From assembly GCA_037074615.1 (NCBI GenBank), contig CM073537.1:12171989-12235988 (forward strand): a stretch of DNA of 64,000 bases, read 5' to 3'. The translations under genes and the position numbers were made by a program. Shown in pieces: positions 23,285 through 35,262 of this stretch. How positions within the stretch are numbered: the stretch's first letter is position 1; every line of letters begins with the position of its first letter. The notes under the pieces are model-generated. The model was not told the DNA's origin. It ran no database searches and saw only the letters and a list, made by a program, of their open reading frames with translations. The stretch is from Leucaena leucocephala (lineage: Eukaryota > Streptophyta > Magnoliopsida > Fabales > Fabaceae).

Positions 23285-24970
23285 TGTCACATCCTTATTT
23301 TTATATATCTTAGGGACCATTCAGTAGCACTTAAACCACTTTCAGGGTCATTGAAGTCTAAACACTTAATCTGGAATTTTATTCATATCGAGTACTGTTC
23401 ACTGTGCAAATTCCAGATGAGTGACCTGACTTTGAAAATTCATAACTAATTCTAGAAAAATCGAAATGAAGTGTTTCAAATTGCTACATGAACATAACTC
23501 AAATATATTTCAGGGAAAAATCATTGGTTGACCAATCCTTGACAAATTTAACGTGGGTCAATGTTTCAATCTTACTGTTCATCCGATGACTTTCTCCTGA
23601 ATCCAGCATTCTGGTCCCAAATTTAACAATTTATATCTTTTCGTGTATACATCCAAATTAGACATTATATATATCAAATTAAATCTTAGTATGTATACTT
23701 TTTACCCTAAAAATTTCGTACATTAATTCAATCATTTACTATTTTTAATGATTTATCAAACATGAATGGGTCTTCACGAGTTACTGTTCACTGAGCCTAT
23801 TTTCAGCATTTAGTCTTTACATACCCAAGCATACAACCAACACATATCAGTCATACAGGCCAGATAACAATTAATATCAAATAATCAACTGTTATATCTC
23901 AGTGCATGATTAACTCCCTCATATTTTATTACATCCTTCTCTGTCTAAAATCCGGCAGCATAACTGCTACAATTCTTCTTTAGAAAGTAACCGATGTTGT
24001 ACCGATTCGGTAATTCCCTTGTGAGAACTACCATTCTACGTAGTACCCAGGAAAGACTGGATGAACCTGCTGGGTCCACTCACTTCCAGCCTCCTTAGAC
24101 AGCACTACGTACACAGTACGTATCAGTTCCTTTCTTTGTTCCGTCTTCGTTGCCGGAATTTCGGCAGCCTACCGGCGTCTCTTAAGATTTCTAAATTTTA
24201 TCTTGACAGAACCTCCCCTGTAATGTTATGTTTGGGAATGAGATTCAAAAGAATCCCAGTAACAATAATCATAACAAAATATGTAATGCAGAGTGATGGT
24301 GCTTGCTTGTGACTGTGTACAGATAAGTATGCTGCATGCTTCCATATTCAATAACATATGATCATAGCATTGGAATAGAGCTTCAAGCATAACATATAGG
24401 ACAACAATCAACCAAACAAAACAACACATCATAAAGACATTACATAAGAGCTAGGATTAGTTGTTACCTTAAAAGCAGTGCTTTAGAACTTCCCTACTAC
24501 TTCCAACTTCACCAGAACTTCCTTACTTCTTTCTTTCTCACACTTTCTCTCTCAAGAACTCCTCTCCTCCTTTCTTCCTTGCTTATGCCGAAATGAGGGG
24601 CTCGGTGGGGGTATTTATAGTGTTGAGCAATGGCAATCTTGTAATTAGGAAGACTTATGATCCTGTGGTCCTGGTTTTTCCTGGAATTTCCTATTTTCTT
24701 TAATTCTACTTTAGACCCAGGGAACTTTTCCTTCTTTATAATTAAGTCCCTTAATTTGGCTAAAATTACACTTTAAGACCCCACATTTTTTTCTACCTTT
24801 CCTTCCTTACCTTAAACTTTCCATATTTGCATTTAAGTCCTTTCTTTTCCTTTCTTTTGCAATTTAATCCTTTTCTTTACATAAAGGACCACATCTTTTT
24901 CCTGAAACATGACTCATATATTCCATTTAATCTGTACATGGAAATCAGTACAGAAATTAAGGATTTTACA
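23285..24970 (-). repeat. A2 3' LTR, short form (1686 bases)
   Basis: Begins tgtcacatcc, ends ggattttaca. Same U3 deletion as its partner. TATAAATA (minus) at 24612-24619; TACGTACACAGTACGTA at 24106-24122. Confidence 0.95.
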
Positions 24971-24984
24971 TTTCTCTCCCCCTA
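24971..24984 (-). promoter_or_regulatory. A2 polypurine tract
   Basis: Plus-strand tttctctcccccta, that is a purine run AGGGGGAGAGAAA on the coding strand, touching the 3' LTR edge. Confidence 0.85.
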
Positions 24985-25023
24985 AAAATAAATTTCGTCC
25001 CCGAAATTTACATTACATTTATC

Positions 25024-25703
25024 CTATACAAATAATTCAGGGTACTTTTCTCTCATCTTTTCTTCTGTTTCCCATGTAGCCTCTTGTTCAGTCAAACCTT
25101 TCCAGATCACTTTAACTAAAGGAATCTGCTTATTCCGCAACTGCTTGACTATTCTATCAGCAATTCGCACCGGTCCAACCTCATAGGTCAAGTCATCTCG
25201 CAGTGCGACCTCATCTTGCTCAATCACATGAGATGGATCTGGAATATACTTCTTTAATTGGGAAACATGGAACACATCATGTATCTGGCTGAGATTCGGA
25301 GGAAGAGCCAACTTGTAGGCTACTGCTCCTATCTTTGAGAGAATCTGGAATGGCCCGATGTATCTTGGATGCAACTTCTTCACCTTAATCGATCGTCCGG
25401 CTCCTGTGGTTGGAGTTAACTTAAGGAATACATGTTCTCCTTCTTCAAACTCCAACGGCTTCCTTCTGATATCTGCATAGCTCTTCTGTCTGCTTTGAGC
25501 CGTCAACAATCGTTTTCTAATTACCGCAACTTGTTCTGCAGTTTGATCCACTATATCCGGACCAAGCATTCTTCTCTCGCTCAACTCTAGCCAGCATAAG
25601 GGGGATCAACATTTTCGTCCATAGAGTGCTTCAAAAGGTGCCATCTGTATACTGGCCTGATAACCATTGTTATATGCAAACTCTATAAGGGGTAAATGGA
25701 TAT
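25024..25703 (-). pseudogene. A2 integrase C-terminus with chromodomain-like tail
   Basis: Carries the end of the IN core (gypsy GPF/Y region: LHPRYIGPFQIL) and a tail with VSQLKKYIPDPSH and VKVIWKGLTEQEATWE, the chromodomain-like module of Tekay/Del elements thought to steer insertion to heterochromatin. TGA at 25606-25608 (Arg codon in A1) and the frameshift near 25704 separate it from the core. The natural stop is about 25022-25024, some 40 bases before the PPT. Confidence 0.88.
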
Positions 25704-27281
25704 CCAGCTGCCTTTGAAATCTAGGACACATGCTCTCAGCATATCCTCTAACGTCTGTATTGTTCTTTCAGATTGACCATCTGTCTGAGGATGATAAGCT
25801 GTACTGAATCTGAGAGTAGTGCCCATTTCTTCCTGTAGAGCCCTCCAGAAATTTGAAGTAAATCGAGGATCTCTATCAGACACAATGCTGCTTGGGATGC
25901 CATGGAGCCTAACGATCTCCTTTATATACAGCTTTGCCAGCTTTTCTAGAGAATCTCTCTTATTGATTGCCAGGAAATATGCTGACTTTGTCAGTCGATC
26001 GATTACTACCCAAACCGCATCATGTCTACTTGGTGTCAAGGGTAGTCCTTCCACAAAGTCCATGGAAATCCCATCCCATTTCCACTCAGGGATATCTAAA
26101 GGCTGCAACGTTCCTGCTGGCTTTTGATGTTCAACTTTCACTTTCTGGCAGGTTAAGCACTTAGATACGTAAGCTACAACATCTTTCTTCAGTCCAGGCC
26201 ACCAGAATAACCTTTTAACATCATGATACATTTTGGTCATACCTGGATGTACCGTATATCGGCTTTTATGTGCTTCCTCCAGAATCCTTTCCCTTAATCC
26301 CCCAACATTTGGGATATAGGGTTTTCCCCTAAACTGTAGTAATCCGTCTGGGGACATCTCAAAATTCCTTGTCTTCCCTTTCTCCAGCTTGTCTTTGAAT
26401 ATTGCTGCGAGCTTATCCTGCTCCTGAGCCTCTTTGATCTCATCTTCTATGCAAGCTCTGACATGAACTCCTCCAAAAGGATTCTCCGTCAGTTGCATTT
26501 GATATAGAGGGCTCCAGTCGCGCATATCTTCTATCAGTTCTAATTTCTTGATCATCATGTATGCAACCTGTACCACCTTTCTACTCAGGGCATCAGCTAC
26601 CACATTGGCTTTTCCTGGATGGTATTTAATCTGGAAGTCATAATCTTTTAACAATTCCATCCATCGCCGCTGCCTCATGTTCAGCTCCTTCTGATCCTGC
26701 AGATACTTCAGGCTTTTGTGGTCGCAAAATAACTCTATCGTTGCTCCGTATAAATAGTGCCTCCATATCTTCAGGGCATAGACCACCGCCGCAAGCTCCA
26801 GATCATGAGTGGGATAATTCTCTTCATGTGGCTTTAACTGTCGAGAGGCGTAGGCTACTACTCGACCTTGCTGCATAAGCACACATCCCAGCCCCTGCTT
26901 GCTAGCATCAGTGTAGACTACATAAGTCTGAGTTGGGTCTGGAATAATCAGCACGGGAGTAGTCGTTAATCTCTGCTTCAACTGCTGGAAGCTAGCCTCG
27001 CACTTCTCATCCCACTTAAACTGCTGATTCTTTCTGGTCAGCTTGGTAAGTGGTAAGGCAATTCGAGAAAAGTCTTGAATGAATCGTCTGTAGTACCCTA
27101 CTAGGCCGAGAAAACTTCTAATCTCTGTCACTATCCTAGGCTGTTCCCAGCTCAAAACTGCTTCAACTTTGCTAGGATCTACAGCTACCCCGTCTCGGGA
27201 TATGACATAACCGAGAAATTTGACTTTTGACAGCCAAAACTCGCATTTACTCAGCTTAGCATAGAGCTTCTTCTCTTTAAG
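25704..27281 (-). pseudogene. pol: A2 RNase H and integrase core
   Basis: The open frame 25683-27155 gives 490 residues. RNase H catalytic residues by that numbering are D83 (VVYTDAS), E120 (HDLEL), D145 (LFCDH) and D188 (VVADALS). The integrase zinc site is H296, H303, C333, C336; the DDE triad is D366, D427, E463, with 35 residues between the last two as the family requires. All catalytic residues are present. A missing base near 27282 cuts it from RT and another near 25704 (A1 has one more c) ends it in an out-of-frame tail before the IN C-terminus. Confidence 0.93.
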
Positions 27282-28432
27282 GTACCAAGAACAATCCTCA
27301 AATGCCTTTCATGCTCCTCTGGAGATTTGGAGTACACCAGAATATCATCAATAAAGACCACAATGAACTGATCTAGATAAGGCCTGAAAATCCGGTTCAT
27401 ATAGTCCATGAAAATAGCAGGTGCATTGGTTAGTCCAAAAGGCATCACCAAAAATTCAAAATGTCCGTAGCGCGTTCTGAACGCCGTCTTTGGAATATCA
27501 TCTGGCTTGACCCTTAGTTGATGGTAGCCAGATCTCAAGTCAATTTTGGAGAATAAGCTCGCTCCTGCCAATTGATCTAGCAGGTCATCAATTCTGGGAA
27601 GAGGATACTTGTTCTTAACTGTAAGCTTATTTAATTCCCTGTAGTCAATGCACAGCCTTAAGCTACCATCTTTCTTCTTGACGAACAGTACTGGAGCACC
27701 CCATGGCGATAGACTGGGTCGTATAAAACCCTTCTCCAATAGCTCCTCAATTTGCTTCTTCAGTTCCATCATTTCGTTGGGAGCCATCTTGTATGGGGCT
27801 TTTGATACTGGTCCAACTCCAGGTACAATGTCGATCGCAAACTCCACTTCACGCTCTGAAGGCAATCCCTGAATCTCCTTTGGAAAGACTTCAGGAAATT
27901 CATTGACTACAGGAACCTCCTCGATGCCTTCCTCCACTTCTGTTTGAACAGAAAAGAATACCACATATCCCTGACATCCTTTCCGTAGACATTTTTTTGC
28001 CTGAGCCTCTGTCACGAAGTTCAGTTGTACTTCTAAGCTCCGATCAGTGATCTTTGGACCAAGAACTAGGGTCTTGTTTCTGCAGTCCAACATCACATTA
28101 TTGGAGGATAACCAATTTAAACCGAGTATGACCTCAATCTCCTGGAAAGGCATACAGATCAGGTCCAGGGTGGTACTGCAGTGCTCATAACGCACCACAC
28201 TATTTAGACAGGCATCAGATGTGATCACCCTAGCGTTGGTGGGGGTTTTCACCTGTATATCATAACGTAACTTGCTGATCAGAAGGCCTAGGCATTTAGC
28301 ACATTCATAAGATATAAAGGAATGACTTGCACCCGAATCAAATAGGGCAGTCACAGCATGATCATTGAGATAGATTGTACCTTGGATCATCTCAGATGAT
28401 CGCTGAGCATCCTCTCTAGAGAGTGCAAACAC
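27282..28432 (-). pseudogene. pol: A2 protease and reverse transcriptase
   Basis: Frame from 28432 (the first codon is GTG, after a stop) to about 27282. Protease: DSGASHSFIS near 28317-28350. RT: LCIDYREL, KIDLRSGYHQL, VMPFGLTNAP and FIDDILVYS with the catalytic Asp pair at 27344-27349, all intact. It is cut from Gag by TGA at 28433-28435 (A1 has CGA, Arg; a CpG C-to-T change) and from RNase H by the loss of one g near 27282. In A1 the Gln codon at the PR/RT border is mutated to stop; here it is intact, so the two copies were inactivated independently. Confidence 0.93.
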
Positions 28433-28435
28433 TCA

Positions 28436-29580
28436 TCCCGCCGTCCTTGGCCTTGGATCAGTTATAGCTTGAGGACATTCCCTGGAAAAATGTCCGGGCT
28501 TTCCGCAGGTGTAGCATACATTCTGGCCCATCAAGCATGGTCTGTCACCATGATTCTTTCCACACTTTTCACATACTGGGGCCTTTGGATCCCTGTTATT
28601 GGACCTTCCGCGGAAATTTCCCCTATTAGGCCTCTTGGTCTGCCAGGGCGCTTTCTTTTCTTATAGCCACTCCCACTGGCCGCTTCTTGATTCCGTCCGG
28701 CCTTATCAGGAGTCGCTTGATCTTTACTCCCAGATCTGGACAGCATTCTATGATTCATGCTGTTCTCAACGATTCGACATGCTTCCACAGCCTTATTGAA
28801 CTGGCTGTATTGTTGGGGAGTTAACTTCTCCTTTAACATAGAATTCAGCCCTCGAATCATTCTTTCTGTCATCCAGCGTTCGTCATCCACTTGGCGTAGG
28901 TAAGTTGAATATTGAGATAGCCGGATGAACTTGGCCAAATATTCATCAAAAGCTTCTTTTTCTCCTTGCCTCAGCACAAGGAATTCAGCCTCCCTTTCAT
29001 CTCTGACAGATTGAGGGAAATATTTCTCATAAAATTGCTCAAGAAATACTTCCCAGGTAACTGGAATATCTCTTGCTTGGAGAAGTAACTCTGTATTCTT
29101 CCACCATCTATCCGCATCCTTTTCCAATTGATAGATGGCCATTTGGGCCTTGGTTTCAGTCGGGCAGTCGAGAACCTTGAAGATCTTCTCTAATCTGCTG
29201 ACCCAATTCTCTGCTGTCTGTACTTCGAATGTCCCTTCAAACACTGGAGGATTATGTTTGCAAAATAGCACCATCCATTGTTGGATACCAACTGCCTCCT
29301 CCCTTGATTCAACCCTTCTCTGGGGCTGTTCCGCCTGCTGTGGTACTTCTTCAGGTTCTCTACTAGTTGCTCCTGAAGGCTCTAGCGGTCTTAAATTATT
29401 TACTGCTGCTGCTACTGCCGCGGCTATGGCAGCATCTCTTTCTTGTTCATTTCGTGCTTGAGCAGCTCTCATTTCTTCTATCATCTTTTGTTGCTGTTCT
29501 AATCGTTCTAGAATCATTTGATTAAGGTTTCCAGCCTCTCGGGGTTCCTCAGCTGGAATAGTTCTCCTCGTTCGTACCAT
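28436..29580 (-). pseudogene. gag: A2 gag, frameshifted
   Basis: ATG at 29578-29580 (MVRTRR) as in A1. The capsid-like region (ENWVSRLEKIFKVL) and basic stretch are intact. One base lost near 28646 shifts the frame just before the zinc knuckle, so the open frame runs out of frame to 28531. The CCHC knuckle (CYTCGKPGHFSREC) is still present in the original frame at 28475-28516. A few missense differences from A1 are near the N-terminal third. Confidence 0.92.
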
Positions 29581-29718
29581 TTTGTTATACTTAAAAACAG
29601 AAGGGAATACGATAAATAACATAATTCCTTTTCATTTCATTTCAAACATAATATACATACAGAGTATATGTACATATCACAGTACCATTCTAGTCTTTTA
29701 TACATTAGAAATATTACT

Positions 29719-30408
29719 CTAATTTTTCTTAAACTTCATTCTAATATATTCTCCTACTAGGTAGATCCAGTCGAATATGGTACAATATGATTCTCTATCA
29801 AAATACTGGTCCAACTCGAATCTCCAGGTAGGAGTCTTCGGTAATACGTCATTCATAATTTCTAGCCAAAGCCCCATGGTTAACACATTTGGATCCCAGG
29901 CTTGATATATGGCTTTCACCCTTGTGATAAACTCCTGGTAGACCGAATAATCTTGATCTATGTTTTCGAACAGGGTCTGCCTCAACTCGTATAGTTGTCA
30001 GGCTAATGTCTCAAGTTGCTCTCTACTCAGGTTCCTCCTTGGGACCATTCTTATGATTAAACCTCCCAAATACATTTCTACTAGAGTCACTTCGGGCCTA
30101 CTGGGACCTGGCGCATTACTCTGAACACGTACTTGGCTGGATCCTGAACTGTCTGTTATATTCAAGGGTACCGCACTTATGGGAATGGCAGGAATAGGGC
30201 CTTCTGTTATCATCACCTCCTGATCATCAATTGGAAAGTTTGATCCTACCGAGGAACTATCCTCCTCAGAATCACCAGTTACTGGAGGTGTCCAGAGGTC
30301 AGAATCATTGCTTACTATCTCTTCTTCTAAACTATCTGAACTAGAGACCTCTGGTCTTAATTCCCATTGGTTTACTGTAGTTTCAGACCCAAATCTATGT
30401 CTAGTCAT
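29719..30408 (-). pseudogene. A2 ORF0, one nonsense codon
   Basis: Same unrecognised protein as A1 4308-5006, with only about seven residue changes by eye. It has a nine-base in-frame deletion near 30008 and a TGA at 29998-30000 where A1 has CGA (Arg), a CpG C-to-T change. After the stop the frame runs open to the same C-terminus (KFKKN). Loss of nine rather than one or two bases in an otherwise open frame hints at selection before insertion. Confidence 0.72.
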
Positions 30409-30506
30409 CCTGCAAACACTAACTTAGTGTCAATTATGACGGCTTTATCATGGTATATCTTTCTATAAATCATCTACTCAGAGCATTTCTTAAGCCAGAA
30501 TCCTTT

Positions 30507-30518
30507 GCTCTGATACCA
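30507..30518 (-). promoter_or_regulatory. A2 primer binding site (initiator tRNA-Met)
   Basis: Minus-strand TGGTATCAGAGC, three bases from the 5' LTR edge at 30522. Confidence 0.93.
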
Positions 30519-30521
30519 AAA

Positions 30522-32208
30522 TGTCACATCCTTATTTTTATACATCTTAGGGACCATTCAGTAGCACTTAAACCACTTTCAGGGTCATTGAAGTCTAAAC
30601 ACTTAATCTGGAATTTTATTCATATCGAGTACTGTTCACTGTGGCAAATTCCAGATGAGTGACCTGACTTTGAAAATTCATAACTAATTCTAGAAAAATC
30701 TAAATGAAGTGGTTCAAATTTATAAATGAATATAACTCAAATATATTTCAGGGAAAAATCATTGGTTGACCAATCCTTGACAAATTTAACGTGGGTCAAT
30801 GTTTCAATCTTACTGTTCATCCAATGACTTTCTCCTGAATCCAGCATTCTGGTCCCAACTTTAACAATTTATATCTTTTCGTGTATACATCCAAATTAGA
30901 CATTCTATATATCAAATTAAAGCTTAGTATGTATAATTTTTACCCTAAAAAGTTCACACATTAATTCAATCATTTACTATTTTTAATGATTTATCAAACA
31001 TGAATGGGTCTTCACGAGTTACTGTTCACTGAGCCTATTTTCAGCATTTAGTCTTTACATACCCAAGCATACAACCAACACATATCAGTCATACAGGCCA
31101 GATAACAATTAATAGCAAATAATCAACTGTTATATCTCAGTGCATGATTAACTCCCTCATATTTTATTACATCCTTCTCTGTCTAAAATCCGGCAGCATA
31201 ACTGCTACAATTCTTCTTTAGAAAGTAACCGATGTTGTACCGATTCAGTAATTCCCTTGTGAGAACTACCATTCTACGTAGTACCCAGAAAAGACTGGAT
31301 GAACCTGCTGGGTCCACTCACTTCCAGCCTCCTTAGACAGCACTACGTACACAGTACGTATCAGTTCCTTTCTTTGTTCCGTCTTCGTTGCCGGAATTTC
31401 GGCAGCCTACCGGCGTCTCTTAAGATTTCCAAATTTTATCTTGACAGAACCTCCCCTGTAATGTTATGTTTGGGAATGAGATTCAAAAGAATCCCAGTAA
31501 CAATAATCATAACAAAATATGTAATGCAGAGTGACGGTGCTTGCTTGTGACTGTGTACAGATAAGTATGCTGCATGCTTCCATATTCAATAACATATGAT
31601 CATAGCATTGGAATAGAGATTCAAGCATAACATATAGGACAACAATCAACCAAACAAAACAACACATCATAAAGACATTACATAAGAGCTAGGATTAGTT
31701 GTTACCTTAAAAGCAGTGCTTTAGAACTTCCCTACTACTTCCAACTTCACCAGAACTTCCTTACTTCTTTCTTTCTCACACTTTCTCTCTCAAGAACTTC
31801 TCTCCTCCTTTCTTCCTTGCTTATGCCGAAATGAGGGGTTAGGTGGGGGTATTTATAGTGTTGAGCAATGGCAATCTTGTAATTAGGAAGACTTATGATC
31901 CTGTGGTCCTGGTTTTTCCTGGAATTTCCTATTTTCTTTAATTCTACTTTAGCCCCAGGGAACTTTTCCTTCTTTATAATTAAGTCCCTTAATTTGGCTA
32001 AAATTACACTTTAAGACCCCACATTTTTGTCTACCTTTCCTTCCTTACCTTAAACTTTCCATATTTGCATTTAAGTCCTTTCTTTTCCTTTCTTTTGCAA
32101 TTTAATCCTTTTCTTTACATAAAGGACCACATCTTTTTCCTGAAACATGACTCATATATTCCATTTAATCTGTACATGGAAATCAGTACAGAAATTAAGG
32201 ATATTACA
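30522..32208 (-). repeat. A2 5' LTR, short form (1687 bases)
   Basis: Begins tgtcacatcc, ends ggatattaca, followed by gcaat. TATAAATA (minus) at 31850-31857; inverted repeat at 31344-31360. One copy of cctattttctttaattct near 31928 marks the deletion point. Confidence 0.95.
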
Positions 32209-33909
32209 GCAATCATGGTCTAACCACCTGCCATTATATTCTGCTGCTATGGCCTCATCATAACTTCTCATTTCAATCTATGCTCTAACTGCAAGCCATT
32301 TGAACTATGCTCTAACTGCGAACAATCTATATCAGATCCAACTCTTATCTGAAGAGTGATTTATACTCATCTGAATCAAGCTCTATCTGAGAGCCATCTA
32401 TTTTAGATCCAACTCTTATATGAAGAGTGATCTGAAAATAACCTCTTTATTGTTATCTGTTGCTCTTTCTGTATACCATTCCTTTCAATAGAAATGGCCC
32501 TGAGTACTGTATTCACAAGTCTACAAAAATACCTGAGTAACTATAATCATACTGTAACTGATTGTCCCACTTACTGAGACTATCTGTCATTCTAGGTACA
32601 TTCCTATTACATGTCGTATGGTTTGGGAGCAACATAACTTTCTCTTAACTTCCTTATCATATATACTCATATATACTCTACCCTGCATGTATTGCAAAAG
32701 GGGAATATTCATTCATCATAGCATACTCTAACATGCATGTCATCACATGACAACTGCAAGGAGATGCAACTATCATAACTTATGGCAACATAAGCCATAT
32801 CATCATAATTTGTGCAACTATCCATCGCACACTGTAATTAGGTAAGCTTTATAACATTCTTATTTTAGGTTTCTCATCTGACTAGCTCATATTACCCTCT
32901 TATCAGGGTATAGACTCAACCCTTCATTACTCTATCTTATATAGGGGAGTCACTTTATCTTTTAAACTGTGGCTACCTTTCTACTATCTCTTAACTTCTT
33001 TTGTCAATCTATCAGTTTCAGTCTATTCTTGACTGGACTATGGTTTCTTATTGGTCTTTCTCTTGATCCTAGCGAACTTGAGTCGCATGGATCTCATTCA
33101 TCGTCTCTTACTATTACTTCTATTCTCTAGGGTACTCTACCCTAGGTCTACTACTTCTCCGTGACGGAATCCCTCTGCTTAGGGAACATTAGCTCTTTAT
33201 CTATTAACCATTATGTCTCTAGCCTTAGGCCATGTGCTATGATCATTTTTAGGCAACTTTCAATCTAACTTCTAATTATTTTGTTCAGCTAGTTGAATAA
33301 AACCTTTCGTAATGTAGATATACTCCTAGTTATCACATAGAGGATCTACTTTTAAACATCATCTTAAACTGATCTTTTGTACCTTAATACTTTGTACTGT
33401 TTGGCTTGATCATGTGTTATACCAATCCTCTAGTCGATGGACTTTAGCGAGGTTGGTACCTTCATTCTCTGTGATCTTTCGTTGTGACTATCGTACTCTA
33501 CTCGTCACGACCTAACCACTGCCTAGTTACGACTCACATGTTCTGTGACTTTTAGTCGCGACCATCGTACTCTACTCGTCGCGACCTGACATCTCTATGT
33601 CCTTTAGTCAAGACTAAAGGTCTTCTCCCATCGCGACCTGACTCCTCTGTGCACACTAGTCACGACCTTTGACTTAACTAGTCGAAACCTCACTTCTCTG
33701 TGACTACTAGTCGCGACCTACTCACTTTATCATCACGACTTGTGTGTCATTATCCTGCATTCTAGGGGAATAACCTTTCTAATCCATATCTTTAACTCAT
33801 TTAAACATCAATCTAACTAATTCAGAGCATCACTAAGCCAGAACCATCTGTTATGTGCCAGAATCTTCTGCTCTGAGCAAGAACCCTTTGTTCTATGCTA
33901 GAACCTATT
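32209..33909 (-). other. C internal region, right part, non-coding
   Basis: Starts with the second gcaat and continues the B-like sequence that stopped at 23284. It holds degenerate ctctaactgcga/gatccaactcttat repeats (32280-32440) and the GTCGCGAC array (33470-33740). Bases 32755-32860 match B 41237-41340, which shows the C insertion site in B. Near the end are four variants of a gaaccatctgttatg/gaaccctttgttctatg phrase (33838-33912), as if the PBS-proximal stretch ctctgatacc had been partly duplicated. No ORF of note. Confidence 0.72.
33470..33740. repeat. GTCGCGAC array in C
   Basis: About ten units of 25-35 bases, consensus near ctctgtgactactagtcgcg acct. Clean palindromes near 33555, 33578 and 33710; decay forms such as gtcacgac and gttacgac between. 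The equivalent part of B (41640-41800) has none. Confidence 0.8.
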
Positions 33910-33921
33910 GCTCTGATACCA
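33910..33921 (-). promoter_or_regulatory. C primer binding site (initiator tRNA-Met)
   Basis: Minus-strand TGGTATCAGAGC three bases before the LTR edge at 33925; identical to A1, A2 and B. Confidence 0.92.
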
Positions 33922-35262
33922 AAATGTCACATCCTTACTTTCCTAGCTTCATCTTCTCCAAACTAGTACCCTGTTATATTTGGAAAAAGATAGGGGTGAG
34001 ATTTTGGGAGAAATCTCAGTAGCAAATGGTACATTCAATGTATACAAGATGAATGCAAGTGTATGACATGTGTTCTTTATCTTTATTAAGCTTCCATTTT
34101 CATACTTTCATGATCCATGCCTATCACTATTATGCATAACCATAAACTCATAAAGGGCAGAGCATATATTATCATCATCATACATACTAATCATATTAAC
34201 ACACAAGCATATATATCAAGCATATAAGAATGGGTAAGTCCACTACCTGACAAGCAGCCTCTCCTCTAGTCCTTAACCTTTGATATGAGGTTCCACCTTT
34301 TCATAGGTCAGAGCCTATACATAGCATAATAATATTTTATTATGATCTTATCCAGCGTAACTCCACTTAACTCAGGCTTATCTTGAGCTAATACCCCTAT
34401 TCTGACAATCCCCCAACTTTCTTTCTATCCACGGCTAACCTTATAGAGAGAGATATCTCTCTATTCTAACTATTTAATTTATAAGAACAATCCTCTAATT
34501 TATTAGAGCAGGGACTAGAATAAATTACTTACCTTATTCCTAAGCTTGCCGAGTCCCTAAGCTCCTTGGATTGCTCCTAGCTCAGCCAGAACTCCTTCTT
34601 TCTCTTCCTTCCTTCCTTTCTTTCTTTCTTTCTCTTTCTCTCTCTTCCTTTCTCTTCTTCTTGGCCATGGGTGTGCTTTGGAATGGGAGGGGGAAGGGGT
34701 ATTTATAGGTGGAAGGAGGTGGAATGGATGGCTCAGATCGAATCACGATGAACGGCTCAGATTGCTCAGTTTCCTTAAGAAGCTTCGCCTGCATCATCTT
34801 GATGACATCATCATCCTCAATGACTCATCAAAGTGACATCATCAAGGGATACCTCACATGCTTAGGTGACGTAATGTGGGGCCCTTGGGATACCTCACTA
34901 GCTATCTTAGTGCTGCTAGAGAATCCAGAGTCCTATCCCAAAATAAACGACTGAGATCGTGCCACGTGTCCTTAGGGTTTTTTTTCTTTCCTTAGATCAG
35001 TGCCATGTGGCGTCTTAATGGGTCCCATAAGGACACCTTTCATGCCACGTCATGGCTTCCATATAAGTCCAAAGCTTTATCTGATCAATTCCACGGTTAT
35101 CACTTCGACCAGGTAACTTTACTTTATTGAAAACTCGCTAAAATATTACTTTAATGCCACTTTAACTCACATAACCATTGGGCCATGTTTTTGGACTCTT
35201 GGAATGTCATCTTGGGTATCTGATCAAGCTCAAGTACTCCGATGGCTCAATTCCCAAGAAAC

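Larger units (their letters stand above)
23285..32208 (-). mobile_element. A2: full-length Tekay/Del Ty3 element, inactivated
   Basis: 8924 bases with target duplication gcaat at 23280-23284 and 32209-32213. Structure on the minus strand: 5' LTR, PBS, ORF0, gag, PR-RT-RNaseH-IN with chromodomain-like tail, PPT, 3' LTR. The LTRs differ at only a modest number of sites by eye, so the insertion is much younger than E1, B or C. It is dead: stops at 28433-28435 and 25606-25608, one-base losses near 28646, 27282 and 25704, and a stop in ORF0. The uninterrupted site is seen in B at 19069-19073. Confidence 0.95.

Noticed and set aside
33470..33740. GTCGCGAC array as a possible CRISPR
   Set aside because: Units are irregular in length and sequence, there are no fixed repeat-spacer sizes, and the setting is a plant retroelement.
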